From Crotalaria pallida (Eukaryota > Streptophyta > Magnoliopsida > Fabales > Fabaceae): DNA of 64,000 nt. Location: positions 104,533,001-104,597,000 of the forward strand of contig CM075651.1 in NCBI GenBank assembly GCA_037953625.1, written 5' to 3'. Shown piece by piece: positions 1 through 13,137 of the stretch (the stretch's first letter is position 1; every line of letters begins with the position of its first letter). The translations under genes and the position numbers were made by a program. Below the pieces are notes generated by a model that saw only the letters and a list, made by a program, of their open reading frames with translations, was not told the origin of the DNA and did not search any database.

Positions 1-1359
1 TGTATTATTACTTTTAAGAACCATTAGAATGATCCTAAACAATGCTTGAGTCCCCAACGGACGTAGAGGGTCTAGCATGAGTTCTTGGAGGTTCTAACAG
101 GTGTAGAATGGTTAAGAGAATATTCTAAAGGCTTAGAATGGTCTAGGAATGTGTATTAGGACTTATAAGAACCATTAGAATGATCCTAAACATTGCTTGA
201 ATCCCCAAGGGACATAGAGGGTGTAGCATGAGTCCTTGGAGGTTCTAACAGGTGTAGAATGGTTAAGAGATTATTCTAAAGGCTTAGAATGGTCTAGGAA
301 TGTGTATTAGGTCGTATAAGAACCATTAGAATGATCCTAAACAATGCTTGAGTCCCCAAGGGACGTAGAGGGTGTAACATGAGACCTTGGAGGTTCTAAC
401 AGGTGTAGAATGGTTAAGAGATTATTCTAAAGGCTTAGAATGGTCTAGGAATGTGTATTAGGTCGTATAAGAACCAATAGAATGATCCTAAACAATGCTT
501 GAGTCCCCAAGGGACATAGAGGGTGTAGCATGAGTCCTTGGAGGTTCTAACAAGTGTAGAATGGTTAAGAGAGTATTCTAAAGGCTTAGAATGGTCTAGG
601 AATGTGTATTAGGTCGTATAAGAACCATTAGAATGATCCTAAACAATGCTTGAGTCCCCAAGGGACGTAGAGGGTGTAACATGAGACCTTGGAGGTTCTA
701 ACAGGTGTAGAATGGTTAAGAGATTATTCTAAAGGCTTAGAATGGTCTAGGAATGTGTATTAGGTCGTATAAGAACCAATAGAATGATCCTAAACAATGC
801 TTGAGTCCCCAAGGGACATAGAGGGTGTAGCATGAGTCCTTGGAGGTTCTAACAAGTGTAGAATGGTTAAGAGAGTATTCTAAAGGCTTAGAATGGTCTA
901 GGAATGTGTATTAGGACTTATAATAACCATTAGAATGATCATAAACATTGCATGGTACCCCAAGGGACGTAGAGGGTGTAGCATGAGACCTTGGAGGTTC
1001 TAACAAGTGTAGAATGGTTAAGAGAGTATTCTAAAGGCTTAGAATGGTCTAGGAATGTGTATTAGGACTTATAAGAACCATTATAATGATCCTAAACAAT
1101 ACTTGAGTTCCCAAGGGACGTAGAGGGTCTATCATGAGACCTAGGAGGTTCTAACAAGTGTAGAATGGTTAAGAGAGTATTCTAAAGGCTTAGAATTTTC
1201 TAGGAATGTGTATTAGGACTTATAATAACCATTAGAATGATCCTAAACAATGCATGGTACCCCAAGGGACGTAGAGGGTGTAGCATAAGTCCTTGGAGGT
1301 TCTAACAAGTGTAGAATGGCTAAGAGAGTATTCTAAAGGCTTAGAATGGTCTAGGAATG
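1..1359 (+). repeat. HOR unit, 9 monomers
   Basis: This 1,359-bp segment (9 x 151) runs from one tgtattattactttt anchor monomer to the next. It holds two successive copies of a gtcgtataagaacc / gtcgtataagaaccaat monomer pair near 303-900, a local two-monomer duplication not present in the later units. The unit may be longer, because the window starts exactly at an anchor and what lies upstream is unknown. Confidence 0.85.
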
Positions 1360-3171
1360 TGTATTATTACTTTTAAGAACCATTAGAATGATCCTAAACA
1401 ATGCTTGAGTCCCCAACGGACGTAGAGGGTCTAGCATGAGTTCTTGGAGGTTCTAACAGGTGTAGAATGGTTAAGAGAATATTCTAATGGCTTAGAATGG
1501 TCTAGGAATGTGTATTAGTACTTATAAGAACCATTAGAATGATCCTAAACATTGCTTGAATCCCCAAGGGACATAGAGGGTGTAGCATGAGTCCTTGGAG
1601 GTTCTAACAGGTGTAGAATGGTTAAGAGATTATTCTAAAGGCTTAGAATGGTCTAGGAATGTGTATTAGGTCGTATAAGAACCATTAGAATGATCCTAAA
1701 CAATGCTTGAGTCCCCAAGGGACGTAGAGGGTGTAACATGAGACCTTGGAGGTTCTAACAGGTGTAGAATGGTTAAGAGATTATTCTAAAGGCTTAGAAT
1801 GGTCTAGGAATGTGTATTAGGTCGTATAAGAACCAATAGAATGATCCTAAACAATGCTTGAGTCCCCAAGGGACATAGAGGGTGTAGCATGAGTCCTTGG
1901 AGGTTCTAACAAGTGTAGAATGGTTAAGAGAGTATTCTAAAGGCTTAGAATGGTCTAGGAATGTGTATTAGGACTGATAATAACCATTAGAATGATCATA
2001 AACATTGCATGGTACCCCAAGGGACGTAGAGGGTGTAGCATGAGACCTTGGAGGTTCTAACAAGTGTAGAATGGTTAAGAGAGTATTCTAAAGGCTTAGA
2101 ATGGTCTAGGAATGTGTATTAGGACTTATAAGAACCATTATAATGATCCTAAACAATACTTGAGTCCCCAAGGGACGTAGAGGGTCTATCATGAGACCTA
2201 GGAGGTTCTAACAGGTGTAGAATGGTTAAGAGAGTATTCTAAAGGCTTAGAATTTTCTAGGAATGTGTATTAGGACTTATAATAACCATTAGAATGATCC
2301 TAAACATTGCTTGAGTCCCCAAGGGACGTAGAGGGTCTAGAATGAGTCCTTGGAGGTTCTAACACGTGTAGAATGGTTAAGAGAGTATTCTAAAGGCTTA
2401 GAATGGTCTAGGAATGTGTATTAGGACTTATAAGAACCATTAGAATGATCCTAAACAATGCTTGAGTCCCCAAGGGACGTAGAGGGTGTAGCATGAGTCC
2501 TTGGAGGTTCTAACAAGTGTAGAATGTTTAAGAGAGTATTCTAAAGGCTTAGAATGGTCTAGGAATGTGTATTAGGACTTATAATAACAATTAGAATGAT
2601 CCTAAACAATGCTTGAGTCCACAAGGGACGTAGAGGGTGTAGCATGAGTCCTTGGAGGTTCTAACAAGTGTAGAATGGTTAAGAAAGTATTCTAAAGGCT
2701 TATAATGTTCTAGGAATGTGTATTTGGACTTATAATAACCATTAGAATGATCCTAAACAATGCATGGTACCCCAAGGGACGTAGAGGGTGTAGCATGAGT
2801 CCTTGGAGGTTCTAACAAGTGTACAATGGCTAAGAGAGTATTCTAAAGGCTTAGAATGGTCTAGGAATGTGTATTAGGTCGTATAAGAACCATTAGAATG
2901 ATCCTAAGCAATGCTTGAGTCCCCAAGGGACATAAAGGGTGTAGCATGAGTCCTTGGAGGTTCTAACAAGTGTAGAATGGTTAAGAGAGTATTCTAAAGG
3001 CTTAGAATGGTCTAGGAATGTGTATTAGGACTTATAATAACCATTAGAATGATCCTAAACAATGCATGGTACCCCAAGGGACGTAGAAGGTGTAGCATAA
3101 GTCCTTGGAGGTTCTAACAAGTGTAGAATGGCTAAGAGAGTATTCTAAAGGCTTAGAATGGTCTAGGAATG
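1360..3171 (+). repeat. HOR unit, 12 monomers
   Basis: The segment is 1,812 bp (12 x 151), bounded by tgtattattactttt anchors at 1,360 and 3,172. It contains the full-length ancestor-type monomer with gggtctagaatgagtcc and aacacgtgtag (near 2,270-2,415). In the 16-42 kb region that type occurs only as the 121-bp deletion form. It also carries the dimer of a ccacaaggg monomer followed by a tatttggac...gcatggtacc monomer that recurs throughout the first two thirds of the window. Confidence 0.85.
2417..2567 (+). repeat. Representative 151-bp monomer
   Basis: This copy is close to the majority sequence, differing mainly at aatgttta where most copies read aatggtta. Landmarks in monomer coordinates: tgtatta at 1-7; the gacttataa / gtcgtataa variable block at 9-17; ttagaatgatcctaaac at 24-40; gcttgagtcc or gcatggtacc at 44-53; gggacgtagaggg at 58-70; gcatgagtccttggagg at 75-91; a four-state site at 100; gtgtagaatgg at 101-111; attctaaaggcttagaat at 122-139; and ggtctaggaatg at 140-151. 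Subfamilies differ at a handful of these landmarks. No promoter, tRNA-like or coding element is recognisable inside it. Confidence 0.95.
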
Positions 3172-4832
3172 TGTATTATTACTTTTAAGAACCATTAGAA
3201 TGATCCTAAACAATGCTTGAGTCCCCAACGGACGTAGAGGGTCTAGCATGAGTTCTTGGAGGTTCTAACAGGTGTAGAATGGTTAAGAGAATATTCTAAT
3301 GGCTTAGAATGGTCTAGGAATGTGTATTAGGACTTATAAGAACCATTAGAATGATCCTAAACAATGCTTGAGTCCCCAAGGGACGTAGAGGGTGTAACAT
3401 GAGACCTTGGAGGTTCTAACAGGTGTAGAATGGTTAAGAGATTATTCTAAAGGCTTAGAATGGTCTAGGAATGTGTATTAGGTCGTATAAGAACCAATAG
3501 AATGATCCTAAACAATGCTTGAGTCCCCAAGGGACATAGAGGGTGTAGCATGAGTCCTTGGAGGTTCTAACAAGTGTAGAATGGTTAAGAGAGTATTCTA
3601 AAGGCTTAGAATGGTCTAGGAATGTGTATTAGGACTTATAATAACCATTAGAATGATCATAAACATTGCATGGTACCCCAAGGGACGTAGAGGGTGTAGC
3701 ATGAGACCTTGGAGGTTCTAACAAGTGTAGAATGGTTAAGAGAGTATTCTAAAGGCTTAGAATGGTCTAGGAATGTGTATTAGGACTTATAAGAACCATT
3801 ATAATGATCCTAAACAATACTTGAGTCCCCAAGGGACGTAGAGGGTCTATCATGAGACCTAGGAGGTTCTAACAGGTGTAGAATGGTTAAGAGAGTATTC
3901 TAAAGGCTTAGAATTTTCTAGGAATGTGTATTAGGACTTATAATAACCATTAGAATGATCCTAAACATTGCTTGAGTCCCCAAGGGACGTAGAGGGTCTA
4001 GAATGAGTCCTTGGAGGTTCTAACACGTGTAGAATGGTTAAGAGAGTATTCTAAAGGCTTAGAATGGTCTAGGAATGTGTATTAGGACTTATAAGAACCA
4101 TTAGAATGATCCTAAACAATGCTTGAGTCCCCAAGGGACGTAGAGGGTGTAGCATGAGTCCTTGGAGGTTCTAACAAGTGTAGAATGTTTAAGAGAGTAT
4201 TCTAAAGGCTTAGAATGGTCTAGGAATGTGTATTAGGACTTATAATAACAATTAGAATGATCCTAAACAATGCTTGAGTCCACAAGGGACGTAGAGGGTG
4301 TAGCATGAGTCCTTGGAGGTTCTAACAAGTGTAGAATGGTTAAGAAAGTATTCTAAAGGCTTATAATGTTCTAGGAATGTGTATTTGGACTTATAATAAC
4401 CATTAGAATGATCCTAAACAATGCATGGTACCCCAAGGGACGTAGAGGGTGTAGCATGAGTCCTTGGAGGTTCTAACAAGTGTACAATGGCTAAGAGAGT
4501 ATTCTAAAGGCTTAGAATGGTCTAGGAATGTGTATTAGGTCGTATAAGAACCATTAGAATGATCCTAAGCAATGCTTGAGTCCCCAAGGGACATAAAGGG
4601 TGTAGCATGAGTCCTTGGAGGTTCTAACAAGTGTAGAATGGTTAAGAGAGTATTCTAAAGGCTTAGAATGGTCTAGGAATGTGTATTAGGACTTATAATA
4701 ACCATTAGAATGATCCTAAACAATGCATGGTACCCCAAGGGACGTAGAAGGTGTAGCATAAGTCCTTGGAGGTTCTAACAAGTGTAGAATGGCTAAGAGA
4801 GTATTCTAAAGGCTTAGAATGGTCTAGGAATG
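3172..4832 (+). repeat. HOR unit, 11 monomers
   Basis: This 1,661-bp unit (11 x 151) starts at the tgtattattactttt anchor at 3,172. Its monomer order matches most of the preceding 12-monomer unit with one monomer fewer near the start. The second monomer carries gtaacatgagacc, apparently a join of two monomer types that are separate in the preceding unit. Confidence 0.85.
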
Positions 4833-6493
4833 TGTATTATTACTTTTAAGAACCATTAGAATGATCCTAAACAATGCTTGAGTCCCCAACGGACGTAGAG
4901 GGTCTAGCATGAGTTCTTGGAGGTTCTAACAGGTGTAGAATGGTTAAGAGAATATTCTAATGGCTTAGAATGGTCTAGGAATGTGTATTAGGACTTATAA
5001 GAACCATTAGAATGATCCTAAACATTGCTTGAATCCCCAAGGGACATAGAGGGAGTAGCATGAGTCCTTGGAGGTTCTAACAGGTGTAGAATGGTTAAGA
5101 GATTATTCTAAAGGCTTAGAATGGTCTAGGAATGTGTATTAGGTCGTATAAGAACCATTAGAATGATCCTAAACAATGCTTGAGTCCCCAAGGGACATAG
5201 TGGGTGTAGCATGAGTCCTTGGAGGTTCTAACAAGTGTAGAATGGTTAAGAGAGTATTCTAAAGGCTTAGAATGGTCTAGGAATGTGTATTAGGACTTAT
5301 AATAACCATTAGAATGATCATAAACATTGCATGGTACCCCAAGGGACGTAGAGGGTGTAGCATGAGACCTTGGAGGTTCTAACAAGTGTAGAATGGTTAA
5401 GAGAGTATTCTAAAGGCTTAGAATGGTCTAGGAATGTGTATTAGGACTTATAAGAACCATTATAATGATCCTAAACAATACTTGAGTCCCCAAGGGACGT
5501 AGAGGGTCTATCATGAGACCTAGGAGGTTCTAACAGGTGTAGAATGGTTAAGAGAGTATTCTAAAGGCTTAGAATTTTCTAGGAATGTGTATTAGGACTT
5601 ATAATAACCATTAGAATGATCCTAAACATTGCTTGAGTCCCCAAGGGACGTAGAGGGTCTAGAATGAGTCCTTGGAGGTTCTAACACGTGTAGAATGGTT
5701 AAGAGAGTATTCTAAAGGCTTAGAATGGTCTAGGAATGTGTATTAGGACTTATAAGAACCATTAGAATGATCCTAAACAATGCTTGAGTCCCCAAGGGAC
5801 GTAGAGGGTGTAGCATGAGTCCTTGGAGGTTCTAACAAGTGTAGAATGTTTAAGAGAGTATTCTAAAGGCTTAGAATGGTCTAGGAATGTGTATTAGGAC
5901 TTATAATAACAATTAGAATGATCCTAAACAATGCTTGAGTCCACAAGGGACGTAGAGGGTGTAGCATGAGTCCTTGGAGGTTCTAACAAGTGTAGAATGG
6001 TTAAGAAAGTATTCTAAAGGCTTATAATGTTCTAGGAATGTGTATTTGGACTTATAATAACCATTAGAATGATCCTAAACAATGCATGGTACCCCAAGGG
6101 ACGTAGAGGGTGTAGCATGAGTCCTTGGAGGTTCTAACAAGTGTACAATGGCTAAGAGAGTATTCTAAAGGCTTAGAATGGTCTAGGAATGTGTATTAGG
6201 TCGTATAAGAACCATTAGAATGATCCTAAGCAATGCTTGAGTCCCCAAGGGACATAAAGGGTGTAGCATGAGTCCTTGGAGGTTCTAACAAGTGTAGAAT
6301 GGTTAAGAGAGTATTCTAAAGGCTTAGAATGGTCTAGGAATGTGTATTAGGACTTATAATAACCATTAGAATGATCCTAAACAATGCATGGTACCCCAAG
6401 GGACGTAGAGGGTGTAGCATAAGTCCTTGGAGGTTCTAACAAGTGTAGAATGGCTAAGAGAGTATTCTAAAGGCTTAGAATGGTCTAGGAATG
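4833..6493 (+). repeat. HOR unit, 11 monomers
   Basis: The second consecutive 1,661-bp, 11-monomer unit is anchored at 4,833. Order and variant sites largely match 3,172-4,832. It differs near its start, where it has the aatccccaagggacatagagggagtag monomer, a gagggagtag variant that persists in the next units (for example near 6,715, 9,130 and 11,845). Confidence 0.85.
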
Positions 6494-8909
6494 TGTATTA
6501 TTACTTTTAAGAACCATTAGAATGATCCTAAACAATGCTTGAGTCCCCAACGGACGTAGAGGGTCTAGCATGAGTTCTTGGAGGTTCTAACAGGTGTAGA
6601 ATGGTTAAGAGAATATTCTAATGGCTTAGAATGGTCTAGGAATGTGTATTAGGACTTATAAGAACCATTAGAATGATCCTAAACATTGCTTGAATCCCCA
6701 AGGGACATAGAGGGAGTAGCATGAGTTCTTGGAGGTTCTAACAGGTGTAGAATGGTTAAGAGATTATTCTAAAGGCTTAGAATGGTCTAGGAATGTGTAT
6801 TAGGTCGTATAAGAACCATTAGAATGATCCTAAACAATGCTTGAGTCCCCAAGGGACATAGAGGGTGTAGCATGAGTCCTTGGAGGTTCTAACAAGTGTA
6901 GAATGGTTAAGAGAGTATTCTAAAGGCTTAGAATGGTCTAGGAATGTGTATTAGGACTTATAATAACCATTAGAATGATCATAAACATTGCATGGTACCC
7001 CAAGGGACGTAGAGGGTGTAGCATGAGACCTTGGAGGTTCTAACAAGTGTAGAATGGTTAAGAGAGTATTCTAAAGGCTTAGAATGGTCTAGGAATGTGT
7101 ATTAGGACTTATAAGAACCATTATAATGATCCTAAACAATACTTGAGTCCCCAAGGGACGTAAAGGGTCTATCATGAGACCTAGGAGGTTCTAACAGGTG
7201 TAGAATGGTTAAGAGAGTATTCTAAAGGCTTAGAATGGTCTAGGAATGTGTATTAGGACTTATAATAACCATTAGAATGATCCTAAACATTGCTTGAGTC
7301 CCCAAGGGACGTAGAGGGTCTAGAATGAGTCCTTGGAGGTTCTAACACGTGTAGAATGGTTAAGAGAGTATTCTGAAGGCTTAGAATGGTCTAGGAATGT
7401 GTATTAGGACTTATAAGAACCATTAGAATGATCCTAAACAATGCTTGAGTCCCCAAGGGACGTAGAGGGTGTAACATGAGTCCTTGGAGGTTCTAACAAG
7501 TGTAGAATGGTTAAGAGAGTATTCTAAAGGCTTAGAATGGTCTAGGAATGTGTATTAGGACTTATAAGAACCATTAGAATGATCCTAAACAATGCTTGAG
7601 TCCCCAAGAGACGTAGAGGGTGTAGCATGAGTCCTTGGAGGTTCTAACAAGTGTAGAATGTTTAAGAGAGTATTCTAAAGGCTTAGAATGGTCTAGGAAT
7701 GTGTATTAGGACTTATAATAACAATTAGAATGATCCTAAACAATGCTTGAGTCCACAAGGGACGTAGAGGGTGTAGCATGAGTCCTTGGAGGTTCTAACA
7801 AGTGTAGAATGGTTAAGAAAGTATTCTAAAGGCTTATAATGTTCTAGGAATGTGTATTTGGACTTATAATAACCATTAGAATGATCCTAAACAGTGCATG
7901 GTACCCCAAGGGACGTAGAGGGTGTAGCATGAGTCCTTGGAGGTTCTAACAAGTGTAGAATGGCTGAGAGAGTATTCTAAAGGCTTAGAATGGTCTAGGA
8001 ATGTGTATTAGGTCGTATAAGAACCATTAGAATGATCCTAAGCAATGCTTGAGTCCCCAAGGGACATAGAGGGTGTAGCATGAGTCCTTGGAGGTTCTAA
8101 CACGTGTAGAATGGTTAAGAGAGTATTCTAAAGGCTTAGAATGGTCTAGGAATGTGTATTAGGACTTATAAGAACCATTAGAATGATCCTAAACAATGCT
8201 TGAGTCCCCAAGGGACGTTGAGGGTGTAGCATGAGTCCTTGGAGGTTCTAACAAGTGTAGAATGTTTAAGAGAGTATTCTAAAGGCATAGAATGGTCTAG
8301 GAATGTGTATTAGGACTTATAATAACAATTAGAATGATCCTAAACAATGCTTGAGTCCACAAGGGACGTAGAGGGTGTAGCATGAGTCCTTCGAGGTTCT
8401 AACAAGTGTAGAATGGTTAAGAAAGTATTCTAAAGGCTTATAATGTTCTAGGAATGTGTATTTGGACTTATAATAACCATTAGAATGATCCTAAACAATG
8501 CAAGGTACCCCAAGGGACGTAGAGGGTGTAGCATGAGTCCTTGGAGGTTCTAACAAGTGTACAATGGCTAAGAGAGTATTCTAAAGGCTTAGAATGGTCT
8601 AGGAATGTGTATTAGGTCGTATAAGAACCATTAGAATGATCCTAAGCAATGCTTGAGTCCCCAAGGGACATAAAGGGTGTAGCATGAGTCCTTGGAGGTT
8701 CTAACAAGTGTAGAATGGTTAAGAGAGTATTCTAAAGGCTTAGAATGGTCTAGGAATGTGTATTAGGACTTATAATAACCATTAGAATGATCCTAAACAA
8801 TGCATGGTACCCCAAGGGACGTAGAGGGTGTAGCATAAGTCTTTGGAGGTTCTAACAAGTGTAGAATGGCTAAGAGAGTATTCTAAAGGCTTAGAATGGT
8901 CTAGGAATG
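6494..8909 (+). repeat. HOR unit, 16 monomers
   Basis: The unit is 2,416 bp (16 x 151) between anchors at 6,494 and 8,910. It expands the 11-monomer unit. The block of gtcgtataag, gacttataag (aatgtttaag), ccacaaggg and gcatggtacc monomers occurs twice inside it, which accounts for part of the added length. That four-monomer block is the same one amplified alone at 13,138-16,157. Confidence 0.85.
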
Positions 8910-11627
8910 TGTATTATTACTTTTAAGAACCATTAGAATGATCCTAAACAATGCTTGAGTCCCCAACGGACGTAGAGGGTCTAGCATGAGTTCTTGGAGG
9001 TTCTAACAGGTGTAAAATGGTTAAGAGAATATTCTAATGGCTTAGAATGGTCTAGGAATGTGTATTAGGACTTATAAGAACCATTAGAATGATCCTAAAC
9101 ATTGCTTGAATCCCCAAGGGACATAGAGGGAGTAGCATGAGTCCTTGGAGGTTCTAACAGGTGTAGAATGGTTAAGAGATTATTCTAAAGGCTTAGAATG
9201 GTCTAGGAATGTGTATTAGGTCGTATAAGAACCATTAGAATGATCCTAAACAATGCTTGAGTCCCCAAGGGACATAGAGGGTGTAGCATGAGTCCTTGGA
9301 GGTTCTAACAAGTGTAGAATGGTTAAGAGAGTATTCTAAAGGCTTAGAATGGTCTAGGAATGTGTATTAGGACTTATAATAACCATTAGAATGATCATAA
9401 ACATTGCATGGTACCCCAAGGGACGTAGAGGGTGTAGCATGAGACCTTGGAGGTTCTAATAAGTGTAGAATGGTTAAGAGAGTATTCTAAAGGCTTAGAA
9501 TGGTCTAGGAATGTGTATTAGGACTTATAAGAACCATTATAATGATCCTAAACAATACTTGAGTCCCCAAGGGACGTAAAGGGTCTATCATGAGACCTAG
9601 GAGGTTCTAACAGGTGTAGAATGGTTAAGAGAGTATTCTAAAGGCTTAGAATGGTCTAGGAATGTGTATTAGGACTTATAATAACCATTAGAATGATCCT
9701 AAACATTGCTTGAGTCCCCAAGGGACGTAGAGGGTCTAGAATGAGTCCTTGGAGGTTCTAACACGTGTAGAATGGTTAAGAGAGTATTCTGAAGGCTTAG
9801 AATGGTCTAGGAATGTGTATTAGGACTTATAAGAACCATTAGAATGATCCTAAACAATGCTTGAGTCCCCAAGGGACGTAGAGGGTGTAACATGAGTCCT
9901 TGGAGGTTCTAACAAGTGTAGAATGGTTAAGAGAGTATTCTAAAGGCTTAGAATGGTCTAGGAATGTGTATTAGGACTTATAAGAACCATTAGAATGATC
10001 CTAAACAATGCTTGAGTCCCCAAGGGACGTAGAGGGTGTAGCATGAGTCCTTGGAGGTTCTAACAAGTGTAGAATGTTTAAGAGAGTATTCTAAAGGCTT
10101 AGAATGGTCTAGGAATGTGTATTAGGACTTATAATAACAATTAGAATGATCCTAAACAATGCTTGAGTCCACAAGGGACGTAGAGGGTGTAGCATGAGTC
10201 CTTGGAGGTTCTAACAAGTGTAGAATGGTTAAGAAAGTATTCTAAAGGCTTATAATGTTCTAGGAATGTGTATTTGGACTTATAATAACCATTAGAATGA
10301 TCCTAAACAGTGCATGGTACCCCAAGGGACGTAGAGGGTGTAGCATGAGTCCTTGGAGGTTCTAACAAGTGTAGAATGTTTAAGAGAGTATTCTAAAGGC
10401 TTAGAATGGTCTAGGAATGTGTATTAGGACTTATAATAACAATTAGAATGATCCTAAACAATGCTTGAGTCCACAAGGGACGTAGAGGGTGTAGCATGAG
10501 TCCTTGGAGGTTCTAACAAGTGTAGAATGGTTAAGAAAGTATTCTAAAGGCTTATAATGTTCTAGGAATGTGTATTTGGACTTATAATAACCATTAGAAT
10601 GATCCTAAACAGTGCATGGTACCCCAAGGGACGTAGAGGGTGTAGCATGAGTCCTTGGAGGTTCTAACAAGTGTAGAATGGCTAAGAGAGTATTCTAAAG
10701 GCTTAGAATGGTCTAGGAATGTGTATTAGGTCGTATAAGAACCATTAGAATGATCCTAAGCAATGCTTGAGTCCCCAAGGGACATAGAGGGTGTAGCATG
10801 AGTCCTTGGAGGTTCTAACACGTGTAGAATGGTTAAGAGAGTATTCTAAAGGCTTAGAATGGTCTAGGAATGTGTATTAGGACTTATAAGAACCATTAGA
10901 ATGATCCTAAACAATGCTTGAGTCCCCAAGGGACGTTGAGGGTGTAGCATGAGTCCTTGGAGGTTCTAACAAGTGTAGAATGTTTAAGAGAGTATTCTAA
11001 AGGCTTAGAATGGTCTAGGAATGTGTATTAGGACTTATAATAACAATTAGAATGATCCTAAACAATGCTTGAGTCCACAAGGGACGTAGAGGGTGTAGCA
11101 TGAGTCCTTGGAGGTTCTAACAAGTGTAGAATGGTTAAGAAAGTATTCTAAAGGCTTATAATGTTCTAGGAATGTGTATTTGGACTTATAATAACCATTA
11201 GAATGATCCTAAACAATGCATGGTACCCCAAGGGACGTAGAGGGTGTAGCATGAGTCCTTGGAGGTTCTAACAAGTGTACAATGGCTAAGAGAGTATTCT
11301 AAAGGCTTAGAATGGTCTAGGAATGTGTATTAGGTCGTATAAGAACCATTAGAATGATCCTAAGCAATGCTTGAGTCCCCAAGGGACATAAAGGGTGTAG
11401 CATGAGTCCTTGGAGGTTCTAACAAGTGTAGAATGGTTAAGAGAGTATTCTAAAGGCTTAGAATGGTCTAGGAATGTGTATTAGGACTTATAATAACCAA
11501 TAGAATGATCCTAAACAATGCATGGTACCCCAAGGGACGTAGAGGGTGTAGCATAAGTCCTTGGAGGTTCTAACAAGTGTAGAATGGCAAAGAGAGTATT
11601 CTAAAGGCTTAGAATGGTCTAGGAATG
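8910..11627 (+). repeat. HOR unit, 18 monomers
   Basis: The unit is 2,718 bp (18 x 151), anchored at 8,910. It follows the order of the preceding 16-monomer unit with two extra monomers: the ccacaaggg monomer and the tatttggac...gcatggtacc monomer are duplicated as a 302-bp pair around 10,120-10,720. The copy at the junction near 10,370 ends in aatgtttaag instead of aatggctaag, as expected of a recombinant monomer formed by unequal exchange. Confidence 0.82.
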
Positions 11628-13137
11628 TGTATTATTACTTTTAAGAACCATTAGAATGATCCTAAACAATGCTTGAGTCCCCAACGGACGTAGAGGGTCT
11701 AGCATGAGTTCTTGGAGGTTCTAACAGGTGTAGAATGGTTAAGAGAATATTCTAATGGCTTAGAATGGTCTAGGAATGTGTATTAGGACTTATAAGAACC
11801 ATTAGAATGATCCTAAACATTGCTTGAATCCCCAAGGGACATAGAGGGAGTAGCATGAGTCCTTGGAGGTTCTAACAGGTGTAGAATGGTTAAGAGATTA
11901 TTCTAAAGGCTTAGAATGGTCTAGGAATGTGTATTAGGTCGTATAAGAACCATTAGAATGATCCTAAACAATGCTTGAGTCCCCAAGGGACATAGAGGGT
12001 GTAGCATGAGTCCTTGGAGGTTCTAACAAGTGTAGAATGGTTAAGAGAGTATTCTAAAGGCTTAGAATGGTCTAGGAATGTGTATTAGGACTTATAATAA
12101 CCATTAGAATGATCATAAACAGTGCATGGTACCCCAAGGGACGTAGAGGGTGTAGCATGAGACCTTGGAGGTTCTAACAAGTGTAGAATGGTTAAGAGAG
12201 TATTCTAAAGGCTTAGAATGGTCTAGGAATGTGTATTAGGACTTATAAGAACCATTATAATGATCCTAAACAATACTTGAGTCCCCAAGGGACGTAAAGG
12301 GTCTATCATGAGACCTAGGAGGTTCTAACAGGTGTAGAATGGTTAAGAGAGTATTCTAAAGGCTTAGAATGGTCTAGGAATGTGTATTAGGACTTATAAT
12401 AACCATTAGAATGATCCTAAACATTGCTTGAGTCCCCAAGGGACGTAGAGGGTCTAGAATGAGTCCTTGGAGGTTCTAACACGTGTAGAATGGTTAAGAG
12501 AGTATTCTGAAGGCTTAGAATGGTCTAGGAATGTGTATTAGGACTTATAAGAACCATTAGAATGATCCTAAACAATGCTTGAGTCCCCAAGGGACGTAGA
12601 GGGTGTAACATGAGTCCTTGGAGGTTCTAACAAGTGTAGAATGGTTAAGAGAGTATTCTAAAGGCTTAGAATGGTCTAGGAATGTGTATTAGGACTTATA
12701 AGAACCATTAGAATGATCCTAAACAATGCTTGAGTCCCCAAGGGACGTAGAGGGTGTAGCATGAGTCCTTGGAGGTTCTAACAAGTGTAGAATGTTTAAG
12801 AGAGTATTCTAAAGGCTTAGAATGGTCTAGGAATGTGTATTAGGACTTATAATAACAATTAGAATGATCCTAAACAATGCTTGAGTCCACAAGGGACGTA
12901 GAGGGTGTAGCATGAGTCCTTGGAGGTTCTAACAAGTGTAGAATGGTTAAGAAAGTATTCTAAAGGCTTATAATGTTCTAGGAATGTGTATTTGGACTTA
13001 TAATAACCATTAGAATGATCCTAAACAGTGCATGGTACCCCAAGGGACGTAGAGGGTGTAGCATGAGTCCTTGGAGGTTCTAACAAGTGTAGAATGGCTA
13101 AGAGAGTATTCTAAAGGCTTAGAATGGTCTAGGAATG
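11628..13137 (+). repeat. HOR unit, partial copy (10 monomers)
   Basis: A third copy of the 16/18-monomer unit begins at the anchor at 11,628. It follows the same order for 10 monomers (1,510 bp) and then passes straight into the 604-bp repeats at 13,138 instead of reaching another anchor. The next anchor is not met until 19,967. Confidence 0.8.
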
